Below, in pieces: positions 18,394 through 26,301 of a stretch of DNA of 64,000 nucleotides (positions are counted from its first letter, which is position 1; the number at the start of each line of letters is the position of its first letter). A program made the position numbers and the translations under genes. The notes under the pieces are model-generated. The model made no database searches. It was not told the DNA's origin and saw only the letters and a program-made list of their open reading frames with translations. Origin of the DNA: an uncultured Prevotellaceae bacterium (GTDB taxonomy: Bacteria; Bacteroidota; Bacteroidia; Bacteroidales; Bacteroidaceae); assembly GCA_947305005.1 (NCBI GenBank), contig CAMZCM010000013.1:1-64000 (forward strand), in the 5' to 3' direction.

Positions 18394-21300
18394 TTACTTC
18401 TTGAACACTTTTTGCGTCTTGTTATCCTTCGTGCGGATGATGTTGAAGCCGCGCTGGAGATTAGAGCGCTTGGTACCATCCAATTGATAGTACTCAGCAT
18501 TACCATTATGCTTCGCAGGATCCATTGATCGGATGCCGTCCGTCAACTCATCGAAGATGCCGATGAAGGACTTCACACCTGCGCTGCCGTTCAAACGGAA
18601 GTATGCCTCGAAAGGACGGGCCTGACGCTCTAACAGGTCGTTCCTGACAAAGACACTGCCCCTCGGATTCCCATCATATTTCTGATCCACATTCAGCAGA
18701 TAGGCTGATGCTGATGTCCCGTTCTGATAGCTCGGCGTAAAACTATAGTCTCCGCTCTTTATTATCTTTGCGTTAGAAGTCTTTTTCACGGTAGCATTGG
18801 TGCCTTTGAAGGTGATGTTACCAGCGAGATTATATTCATCCAACAATCTGGCTTCGTTCGGCATGGAGAGGATATAGGGCACATTCGCTTCAATACCTTC
18901 GGCTTCGTTGAAAATACCTCTCTTCGTATATTCATAGAGCCAGAACGGTTTCGTGCCATTGTCGAACTCATGCCCCATCTGTATAGCACCGAAAGGTGTG
19001 ATGACTCCATTCGTCTCATGCGTGATCTCCGTCACATCGAAAGGCAGTGCCAGTGATTCCCAACCCTGACATCGGCCCGTAACTGTTGTTTGTTGGTAAT
19101 GATGGATATAGGTAATCTCATCGGCAGTAAACTCCTCTGGGCAGAAGAAGTCATTACTGTCTCCATCTGAAAGCACAATCCGTTCTGCCTGTTTCGTCTG
19201 CGAGTTAATGATGTTTGTTATGCCGTCTGGTGCGTTAGAGACATCTGACGTATAGAACAGCAAATTCGGATTATTCCCTACAGTCCCAGCCATCTCCTGT
19301 GTCATCTTGATGGGTGCTTCCCAGATAATGGCTGCCACGTGAGGACTGCCCGCAAAGAGGTCCTTGCCAGCGGCCTTGACAGACGACGGTATCTTCACGC
19401 TCTTGAGTTGCGACAGACCAGCAAAGGCACTGTCTGCGATAGCTGTGACAGGAAAAGTTTGTCCAGCGAAAAGGACTTCACTCGGAACGGTTATCTGTTC
19501 CAACGAAGGACCTTGAACGTAGGTGACAGTCTTCTCAGCATTTTGATTGGTGACATTGAACTTCATGTCATTCGTTACGAAGGTACCGATAGACAAATAG
19601 CCAGGATTAGTCGCTCCGCCATCAATGTGGGCATAAGTGTAGTCTGTATGACTGTTATTGTAGGCCGTCTCTTGGCAACCTACAAGTTGGGTACAATTAG
19701 AGAACATCTCACTACCTTCTGTTACCTTTGCCGTGGTCCATCCATCACCAACATAGATGGTTTCCAATTTAGAACAGCCACTGAACATTTCACCCATGTT
19801 CGTCACGTTGTCTGTCTTAATGCTACTCAGATCAAGACTCGTTAGATTAGAACAGCTATAGAACATACCATTCATATTCATTACATTGTCAGTTTTGAAA
19901 CCACTCAGATCAAGACTCGTCAGACCGGAACATCCATAGAACATCGAACTCATGCTCGTTACATAGTCCGTCTTGAAACCACTCAGATCAAGACTTCTAA
20001 GGTTCGTACAGCCAGCGAACATTGAATGCATGTCCGTCACATTGTCCGTCTTGAAGCCTCTCACATCAAGGGTCGTAAGGTTACAGCCAGAGAACATGCG
20101 ACACATGTCCGTCACATTGTCCGTCTTGAATCCACTTACATCAAGACTTGTAAGGTTAGTACAGCCATCGAACATTGAATGCATGTCCGTCACATTATCA
20201 GTTTTGAAGCCACTTATATCAAGGTTTGTAAGTTTAGAACAGTTGCTGAACATCGCACCCATGTCTGTCACGTTGTTTGTCTTGAAGCCACTCACATCAA
20301 GACTTATCAGACTATAACACTCCCAAAACATCGAATACATGTCCGTCACGTTGTCCGTCTTGAATCCGCTCACATCAAGGCTCGTTAGATTGCGGCAGCC
20401 ATTGAACATGAATCTCATGTCCGTCACGTTGTCGGTTTCGAATCCACTTACATCAAGATTCGTTAGACTGGAACAGCCATAGAACATTGCATGCATATTT
20501 GTCACGTTGTCAGTCTCAAGGTTTTCGATATCTATGATTTCGGTTAATTGTGATAACTCATAGAACCAGTAAGCAGTACTAGTCAGCGAGGTACAATTGG
20601 CAAAGGAATTATCAAAAATAACGGTAGTAATTGTTTCCCTCTGATCATGCCAGCCTCGGTAAGATTCAAAAGTAAACGGTTTTACGCTCATGCCACCTCT
20701 GTTTTCCTTCTGATCATCGTAATAGAAGGTCAACACGGTATTATTATCACTCAATACAGCGTAAGGTGATGCATCAATGTCCACTTCTGAAAAATAGCCA
20801 GGATTGGAAGATCCTCCATCAATGTGGGCATAAGTGTGGTTCGTATGACTGCTGCTGTAGGCTGTTCCTTGCCCACCAACAAGTTGAGTACATTTTGAAA
20901 ACATATAACTACCATTTGTTACATTTTTCGTAGTCCATCCATTACCGACATAGATTGTTCCCAAATTAGAGCAGCCATAGAACATGCGACTCATGTCCGT
21001 CACGTTGTCCGTCTTAAAACCACTCAGATCAAGAATCGTCAGGCTGGTACAATCTCTGAACATGTGACCCATGTCCGTCACGTTGTTGGTATTGAAGCCA
21101 CTCAGATCAAGGCTTGTAAGGTTCGTACAGTCACGGAACATTCCATTCATACTTGTCACGTTCTTTGTCTTGAAGCTACTCAAATCAAGACTCGTAAGGC
21201 TGGAACAGCCATAGAACATGTATGCCATGTCTTTCACGTTGTCTGTCATGAAACCACTCAGATCAAGGCCCGTCAGACTGGAACAGCCATAGAACATGTA

Positions 21301-23133
21301 TCCCATGTCCGTTACGTTGTCAGTCTTGAAGCTACTCACATCAAGATTCGTAAGGCTAGAACAGCCATTGAACATGTATCTCATGTCTGTTACTTTGTCC
21401 GTCTTGAAACCACTTAGATCAAGACTTCTAAGGTTCGTACAGCCAGCGAACATTGAATGCATGTCCGTCACATTGTCAGTCTTGAACCCACTCACATCTA
21501 TACTCGTTAGGTTAAAACAGCTAGTGAACATTCCACTCATGTTCGTCACATTGTCAGTCTTGAACCCACTCACATCTATACTCGTTAGGTTAGAACAGTT
21601 AGTGAACATTCCACTCATGTCCGTCACATTGTCAGTCTTGAGGTTTTCGATGCCTGTAATGGCGGTTATCTTTGATAACTGATAGAACCAGTAAGCAGTA
21701 CTGGTCAACGAGGTACAGTTGGCAAAGGAAGCATCAAATACAACGGTAGTGATGGCGTTACTCTGATCATTCCAGTCTCGGCTAGAAACAAGATAAAACG
21801 GTCCTAAACTCATGCCACCTCTATTTTCCTTCTGGTCATCGTAATAGAAGGTCAATACAGTGTTTTCATCACTCAATACAGCATAAGGCGATGGCTCTGC
21901 AGAGAAATAGCCAGGATTGTACAATCCTCCATCTCTGTGGGCATAAGTGTGGTCTGTATGATTGCTACTGTAGGTTGTTCCTTGGCTACCAATAAGTTGG
22001 GTACAATTTGAGAACATTTCACCTCCCTCTGTTACTTTCGTTGTGGTCCATCCATCACCAACATAGATGCTTCCCAAATTGGAACAACCATAGAACATGT
22101 ATCTCATGTCCGTCACGTTGTTGGTATTGAAGCCACTTACATCAAGACCTGCAAGGTTAGAACAGCCATAGAACATTGCAAGCATATTTGTCACGTTGTC
22201 GGTCTTGAGATTTTCGATGCCCAAGATAGTGGCTAATTTTGATAAGTTATAGAACCAGTAAGCTGTACTGGTTAGCGAGGTACAGGTGACAAAAGAAGTA
22301 TCAAAGACAACGGTCGTGATTGTACTCTTCTGATTATGCCAGCTCCGGCTGGAAGAATAATTAAACGGTCCTATGCTCATGCCGCCTCTATTTTCCTTCT
22401 GGTCATCGTAATAGAAGGTCAATACTGTATTACTATCACTTAATACGGCGTAAGGTGTCAGAGGTATCTTTGCATTCAGTATTGTTAATGCCTCTGTGGG
22501 GTCAAAGCTGCCAGCCTCTTCTATCGCATAATGATACCCCTCTTCATCATCAGCCGTTTGTCTGCTGAATACTGCGCCATTGCCTGTAGAACTTGATGTA
22601 GTAAGATAATACGTATTGCTACTCATATAGCTGTTGATACAGAAGGGATAATCTGTAAAACGATCGGTCTTCGTAATTGTTACAGGGTCAAAATCCTCAT
22701 TGTTAAGAACAATGTTATAAGTTCCTGCACTAATCCAGGAATTATGGAAACAGATAAATTTCTTGTCAGCAATACTGTATAGATAATATTGTCCACTATA
22801 TCTAATAATAGCGAACTGACTTGCCGTAACTCCCAAATCCGTTTTGACTGTACTAACAAGGGAACCATCTTTTGTTGCAAGGTCACCACGACTATTTTTG
22901 ATATAGTAAGCCTTATTATTGGAGAACGTAAGCTCGGCACCAACTTTCTTTACCTTTAATGCTTCTTCATAAACGTTCTTCAAATCTGACTGTCCTTGAA
23001 GTGTTTCAGCATCGGATTCTGCGGGCTCGAATGTAACACCGTTCGGATATGCATATACCATATTTCCTCCCAATAGAAGAGGGATACACAATAATAAGAA
23101 ACGCTTGACTATCTGTTTGATGGCTGCTTTCAT
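18394..23133 (-). CDS. BspA-like surface protein with 26-residue (DUF285-type) repeats
   Basis: This is a 1579-residue exported protein. The signal peptide ends near VYA-Y (28/29). Residues 30-225 form a non-repeated N-terminal region. Three modules follow, starting near residues 228, 413 and 788. Each opens with PYAVLSDxNTVLTFYYDDQK and continues with 26-residue repeats of the type LTSLDLSGFKTDNVTDMxxM-F-xGCSN (BspA or lipoprotein DUF285 repeats). I count 3, 10 and 11 repeat units. Each module closes with IYVGDGWTT, then an HTxYAHxDGG and NPGYxS segment. Residues about 1190-1270 resemble a BspA LRR_5 unit (FPVTAIADSAFAGLSQLKSV). A unique C-terminal domain ends in GFNIIRTKDNKTQKVFKK, like Prevotella type IX export tails. 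Known BspA proteins bind host proteins; the ligand here is unknown. Confidence 0.9.
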   Translation of the reverse strand: MKAAIKQIVKRFLLLCIPLLLGGNMVYAYPNGVTFEPAESDAETLQGQSDLKNVYEEALKVKKVGAELTFSNNKAYYIKNSRGDLATKDGSLVSTVKTDLGVTASQFAIIRYSGQYYLYSIADKKFICFHNSWISAGTYNIVLNNEDFDPVTITKTDRFTDYPFCINSYMSSNTYYLTTSSSTGNGAVFSRQTADDEEGYHYAIEEAGSFDPTEALTILNAKIPLTPYAVLSDSNTVLTFYYDDQKENRGGMSIGPFNYSSSRSWHNQKSTITTVVFDTSFVTCTSLTSTAYWFYNLSKLATILGIENLKTDNVTNMLAMFYGCSNLAGLDVSGFNTNNVTDMRYMFYGCSNLGSIYVGDGWTTTKVTEGGEMFSNCTQLIGSQGTTYSSNHTDHTYAHRDGGLYNPGYFSAEPSPYAVLSDENTVLTFYYDDQKENRGGMSLGPFYLVSSRDWNDQSNAITTVVFDASFANCTSLTSTAYWFYQLSKITAITGIENLKTDNVTDMSGMFTNCSNLTSIDVSGFKTDNVTNMSGMFTSCFNLTSIDVSGFKTDNVTDMHSMFAGCTNLRSLDLSGFKTDKVTDMRYMFNGCSSLTNLDVSSFKTDNVTDMGYMFYGCSSLTGLDLSGFMTDNVKDMAYMFYGCSSLTSLDLSSFKTKNVTSMNGMFRDCTNLTSLDLSGFNTNNVTDMGHMFRDCTSLTILDLSGFKTDNVTDMSRMFYGCSNLGTIYVGNGWTTKNVTNGSYMFSKCTQLVGGQGTAYSSSHTNHTYAHIDGGSSNPGYFSEVDIDASPYAVLSDNNTVLTFYYDDQKENRGGMSVKPFTFESYRGWHDQRETITTVIFDNSFANCTSLTSTAYWFYELSQLTEIIDIENLETDNVTNMHAMFYGCSSLTNLDVSGFETDNVTDMRFMFNGCRNLTSLDVSGFKTDNVTDMYSMFWECYSLISLDVSGFKTNNVTDMGAMFSNCSKLTNLDISGFKTDNVTDMHSMFDGCTNLTSLDVSGFKTDNVTDMCRMFSGCNLTTLDVRGFKTDNVTDMHSMFAGCTNLRSLDLSGFKTDYVTSMSSMFYGCSGLTSLDLSGFKTDNVMNMNGMFYSCSNLTSLDLSSIKTDNVTNMGEMFSGCSKLETIYVGDGWTTAKVTEGSEMFSNCTQLVGCQETAYNNSHTDYTYAHIDGGATNPGYLSIGTFVTNDMKFNVTNQNAEKTVTYVQGPSLEQITVPSEVLFAGQTFPVTAIADSAFAGLSQLKSVKIPSSVKAAGKDLFAGSPHVAAIIWEAPIKMTQEMAGTVGNNPNLLFYTSDVSNAPDGITNIINSQTKQAERIVLSDGDSNDFFCPEEFTADEITYIHHYQQTTVTGRCQGWESLALPFDVTEITHETNGVITPFGAIQMGHEFDNGTKPFWLYEYTKRGIFNEAEGIEANVPYILSMPNEARLLDEYNLAGNITFKGTNATVKKTSNAKIIKSGDYSFTPSYQNGTSASAYLLNVDQKYDGNPRGSVFVRNDLLERQARPFEAYFRLNGSAGVKSFIGIFDELTDGIRSMDPAKHNGNAEYYQLDGTKRSNLQRGFNIIRTKDNKTQKVFKK
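19650..22260 (-). repeat. 78-bp direct repeats within the BspA-like gene
   Basis: About two dozen copies of a 78-base unit, recognisable on the plus strand by catgtccgtcac spaced 78 apart (for example at 20105 and 20183), encode the 26-residue repeats. One unit is 75 bases long (between 20030 and 20105) and lacks one codon. The stretches at about 19975-20045 and 21408-21480 are nearly identical at the DNA level although they lie in different modules. That indicates recent duplication or gene conversion. Confidence 0.9.
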
Positions 23134-23217
23134 AATATTCTATATGAATTCGTCAATAATTCCCGGTTCATGAGCTAGTTTAAAAATAAACATGGCACAA
23201 TGAAGGTTTTCTGGCTA

Positions 23218-23248
23218 CAAAAATAGGGATAATGTGGGAGGTGGCAAA
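23218..23248 (-). promoter_or_regulatory. Promoter of the BspA-like gene (TTTG-N19-TATTTTTG)
   Basis: On the minus strand the -33 TTTG is at 23245-23248 and the -7 TATTTTTG at 23218-23225, separated by 19 bases. This is an excellent match to the Bacteroidetes housekeeping consensus. The leader would be about 75-80 bases. Apart from this promoter and the glyA hairpin I see nothing else in the 285-base gap 23134-23418. Confidence 0.75.
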
Positions 23249-23320
23249 GAAAAGTAGCTTTTTTCTTCTACAACAGATGATGGGAATGGTTAGTTTTACG
23301 AACACGTCATGATACAATAA

Positions 23321-23370
23321 TAGCAGTTGTAGTTCGGTGCATAATTGCGACAACGAAACTACAACTGCTA
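23321..23370 (-). terminator. Hairpin terminator after glyA
   Basis: A perfect 14-bp inverted repeat, TAGCAGTTGTAGTT at 23321-23334 and its complement at 23357-23370, with a 22-base loop. It begins 49 bases past the glyA stop on the minus strand and lies upstream of the BspA promoter, which separates the two transcripts. Confidence 0.6.
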
Positions 23371-23418
23371 CAAATATATCTCAACGAATGCTTACGTTGA
23401 TCAACTGTTTACATTATA

Positions 23419-24699
23419 TTAATATGCAAACAGGGGATAATTCTTCATGATGTCATTGACTTCAGAACGGACGGCAGCGATGACCTGCTCATTCTCAGGA
23501 TCGTTGAGCACGCGCTCGATGAGTTCTGCAATCTTCACCATCAGGTCTTCCTTGGCACCACGTGTGGTGATGGCAGGTGTTCCAAGACGGATACCACTGG
23601 TCTGGAAAGCGCTGCGGCTATCGAAGGGCACCATGTTCTTATTCACTGTGATATCAGCCGCAACAAGTGCATTTTCTGCGACCTTACCGGTGAGGTCAGG
23701 ATACTTGGAACGGAGGTCAACGAGCATAGAGTGGTTGTCTGTACCACCGCTGACAATGCTGAAACCACGCTTGATGAGCTCTTCTGCCAGCACAGCAGCG
23801 TTCTTCTTCACTTGTGCTGCCCACTCCTTGAATTCTGGCTGAAGAGCTTCGCCAAAGGCAACGGCTTTGGCTGCAATGACATGCTCGAGCGGACCGCCCT
23901 GAATGCCAGGGAAGACAGCGCTGTTCAGGAGTGCTGACATCATCTTGGTTACGCCCTTCGGTGTCTTCTTGCCCCATGGATTCTCGAAGTCCTTACCCAT
24001 CAGGATGATACCGCCACGCGGACCACGGAGTGTCTTGTGGGTGGTGGAGGTGACAATGTGGGCATACTTGAGCGGGTTGTCAAGAAGACCTGCTGCAATC
24101 AATCCTGCAGGGTGAGCCATGTCAACCATGAAGATTGCGCCAACCTTATCGGCAATCTCGCGCATACGCTTGTAATCCCATTCGCGGCTGTATGCAGAAC
24201 CGCCACCGATGAGGAGCTTGGGCTTGTGCTCCAATGCCAGTTTCTCCATCTCATCATAGTCCACGCGACCTGTTTCCTTGTTCAGGTTATAGCCTACGGG
24301 TTTGTAGATGATACCGGATGTGTTGACTAATGAGCCGTGTGAGAGATGGCCTCCGTGGTCGAGGTTCAAGCCCATGAAGGTGTCACCGGGATTCAGGCAT
24401 GCGAGGAAAACAGCGGCGTTAGCCTGTGCGCCAGAGTGAGGCTGCACATTGGCATATTCTGCATCGAAGAGCTTGCAGATGCGGTCAATGGCCAGCTGCT
24501 CCACCTCATCTACTACTTGGCAACCGCCATAATAGCGATGGCCAGGATAGCCTTCAGCATACTTGTTCGTGAGGGGTGAGCCCATGGCTTCCATGACCTG
24601 AGGGCTGACAAAGTTCTCTGATGCAATAAGCTCAATGCCGCGTTCCTGACGGGCACGTTCTTTCTGGATGAGCTCGAAAATGATGTTGTCTCTTTTCAT
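23419..24699 (-). CDS. glyA: Serine hydroxymethyltransferase
   Basis: A 426-residue PLP enzyme that interconverts serine plus tetrahydrofolate with glycine plus 5,10-methylene-THF in the cytoplasm, the main source of one-carbon units. Family signatures include [10 protein letters not shown] near residue 23, [15 protein letters not shown] at 45-59, [10 protein letters not shown] near 191, and the PLP-lysine motif [13 protein letters not shown] with Lys222. Length and ends are normal for the family. It starts 5 bases after the pyrI stop, so it is very likely co-transcribed with pyrB and pyrI. That pairs pyrimidine synthesis with methylene-THF supply for thymidylate. Confidence 0.98.
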   Translation of the reverse strand: MKRDNIIFELIQKERARQERGIELIASENFVSPQVMEAMGSPLTNKYAEGYPGHRYYGGCQVVDEVEQLAIDRICKLFDAEYANVQPHSGAQANAAVFLACLNPGDTFMGLNLDHGGHLSHGSLVNTSGIIYKPVGYNLNKETGRVDYDEMEKLALEHKPKLLIGGGSAYSREWDYKRMREIADKVGAIFMVDMAHPAGLIAAGLLDNPLKYAHIVTSTTHKTLRGPRGGIILMGKDFENPWGKKTPKGVTKMMSALLNSAVFPGIQGGPLEHVIAAKAVAFGEALQPEFKEWAAQVKKNAAVLAEELIKRGFSIVSGGTDNHSMLVDLRSKYPDLTGKVAENALVAADITVNKNMVPFDSRSAFQTSGIRLGTPAITTRGAKEDLMVKIAELIERVLNDPENEQVIAAVRSEVNDIMKNYPLFAY

Positions 24700-24704
24700 T
24701 TTAA

Positions 24705-25160
24705 TTATACTAGTTTTACTTGTTTGATATCTTGTTCGTGATTACAATAATGGCAACGGATCTTTCCTTTCTCCTTGTCAACGACATGGAAGAGGGTAGG
24801 CATCGGCTCATTGTTTGTGATACATTTCGGGTTGTTGCAATGGACGATGCTCTTGAGCTCATCAGGTAATGCCACGGGGCGCTTCTCAACGACTTCATAG
24901 TCGCGGATAATGGCCAGCGTGACATTGGGAGCCACTACAGAGAGCTGGTTCAACTCCTCGTTCGTGAAGAATTTATCGGCTATCTTGATGATGCTCTTCG
25001 TGCCCATTTTGTTGGACTTAAGATTGTAGCCAATGGTAACCTTGTTGGTCATCTGCTCCAGATGTAGGAGGTTGATGACTTCAAAGAGTCTATCGCAAGG
25101 TATATGGTCAATCACCGTTCCGTGATCCAACGCGGAAACGATCAGTTCCTGTCGCTTCAT
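24705..25160 (-). CDS. pyrI: Aspartate carbamoyltransferase regulatory subunit
   Basis: A 151-residue regulatory chain of ATCase, which binds nucleotide effectors in the N-terminal domain and contacts the catalytic trimer through a C-terminal zinc domain. The four zinc ligands are present at Cys108, Cys113 (CNNPKC), Cys136 and Cys139 (CHYC). The N-terminal [13 protein letters not shown] is typical of the allosteric domain. Its start overlaps the pyrB stop by four bases (25157-25160), as expected for stoichiometric subunits. The enzyme should therefore be an allosteric PyrB6-PyrI6 type complex. Confidence 0.98.
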   Translation of the reverse strand: MKRQELIVSALDHGTVIDHIPCDRLFEVINLLHLEQMTNKVTIGYNLKSNKMGTKSIIKIADKFFTNEELNQLSVVAPNVTLAIIRDYEVVEKRPVALPDELKSIVHCNNPKCITNNEPMPTLFHVVDKEKGKIRCHYCNHEQDIKQVKLV

Positions 25161-26101
25161 AGAATGATTGTATTATCGTTTTGAACTTGTTCCAGAGTGA
25201 TTCCTAAGGTGTCGCAGATGATGGCCTGACGGGCATATAGGCCGTTACGTGCCTGCTGGAAGTAGTAGGCATGGGGATCATCATCGATACTGTATTCAAT
25301 CTCATTGACACGGGGGAGGGGATGAAGAATACGCATGTTGGGCTTGGCCTTGGAGAGCATGTCCAATTTCAGGAGATAACGGTCCTTGACACGTTCATAT
25401 TCCATCAGATCTGTGAAACGCTCACGTTGAACGCGTGTCATATATAAGATGTCAGCCTGCGAAATAACATCCTCATCGAAATCCTTGTGTTCCACATAGC
25501 GGATATCATGCTGGCGGCAGTATTGCTTGTATTCTTCAGGCATGGCCAACTCGTCAGGTGCGATAAAATGGAACGTCGGATTGAAGTGACGCATAGCCAT
25601 CAGCAATGAATGAACCGTTCGCCCGTATTTCAGATCACCTACGAGATAGATGTTTAGGTTGTCCAGTGTGCCTTGCGTCTGGTTGATGGTGTACAGATCC
25701 AACATCGTCTGACTGGGATGCTGGTTGGCACCGTCGCCCGCATTGATGATGGGAACCGGGGCGATTTCGCTGGCATAGCGAGCTGCTCCTTCAAGATAGT
25801 GGCGCATCACAATGACATCTGCATAATTCGATACCATCATGATGGTGTCCTTCAGCGTCTCTCCTTTGGTGCCGCTGGTAACCTTCGGGTCTGCGAAACC
25901 GATGACGCGAGCCCCCAAACGGTTGGCGGCAGTCTCAAAACTCAGACGTGTACGGGTGCTGGGTTCAAAGAACAGGGTAGCAACGATGCGTCCCTGCAGT
26001 AACAAACGGTTCGGATGACGCTCAAATTCCTGTGCCATTCGTATGAGATATTCAATCTTCTCACGCGAATGGTCTGCAATGGTGACAAGGCTTCTGTTCA
26101 T
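25157..26101 (-). CDS. pyrB: Aspartate carbamoyltransferase catalytic subunit
   Basis: A 314-residue cytoplasmic enzyme that condenses carbamoyl phosphate and L-aspartate to carbamoyl aspartate, the first committed step of pyrimidine synthesis. The carbamoyl-phosphate loop [12 protein letters not shown] has Ser48-Thr49-Arg50-Thr51-Arg52, and HPSQ at 128-131 lies in [14 protein letters not shown]. The aspartate-binding domain follows, with RVQRERF and [10 protein letters not shown]. It is the first gene of pyrB-pyrI-glyA and has a good promoter 56-86 bases upstream. No attenuator-like structure was seen in the roughly 49-base leader. Confidence 0.98.
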   Translation of the reverse strand: MNRSLVTIADHSREKIEYLIRMAQEFERHPNRLLLQGRIVATLFFEPSTRTRLSFETAANRLGARVIGFADPKVTSGTKGETLKDTIMMVSNYADVIVMRHYLEGAARYASEIAPVPIINAGDGANQHPSQTMLDLYTINQTQGTLDNLNIYLVGDLKYGRTVHSLLMAMRHFNPTFHFIAPDELAMPEEYKQYCRQHDIRYVEHKDFDEDVISQADILYMTRVQRERFTDLMEYERVKDRYLLKLDMLSKAKPNMRILHPLPRVNEIEYSIDDDPHAYYFQQARNGLYARQAIICDTLGITLEQVQNDNTIIL

Positions 26102-26156
26102 TGTCTGAATGGTTCTGCTGATGTGGCTGTTAATGATAAGATTTCAAAACACTGCG

Positions 26157-26187
26157 CAAATGTAAGTCAAAAGATTGATTTTGTCAA
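26157..26187 (-). promoter_or_regulatory. Promoter of pyrB-pyrI-glyA (TTG-N20-TACATTTG)
   Basis: On the minus strand, -33 TTG is at 26185-26187 and -7 TACATTTG at 26157-26164, with 20 bases between. The predicted transcription start is near 26150. Confidence 0.7.
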
Positions 26188-26271
26188 TGTCTTCATGTTT
26201 AATAGTTGTGAAGAAAGGGTAAAAATTCAACTTTTCCTTATTTCTGCATCTGAATTCGAGAGAAATCACTT

Positions 26272-26279
26272 ATATTTGC
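26272..26279 (+). promoter_or_regulatory. -7 box TATATTTG of the PBP gene
   Basis: TATATTTG lies 22 bases before the ATG at 26302. The -33 region (around 26242-26252) has only a weak TTTC/TTCTG. The leader would be about 16 bases. Confidence 0.55.
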
Positions 26280-26301
26280 AACCCATTTCCCCATCAAGAA
26301 T

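Noticed and set aside
19339..21682. Several plus-strand open frames of 70-170 codons opposite the BspA-like gene, with internal repeats
   Set aside because: They are the antisense image of the 78-bp repeats, which have no stops in several frames. The minus-strand reading has a signal peptide, promoter and recognised repeat family.
19650..22260. CRISPR-like appearance of regularly spaced similar segments
   Set aside because: The period is 78 bases (26 codons) in an open frame, spacers are not unique, and no cas genes are present. These are coding repeats.
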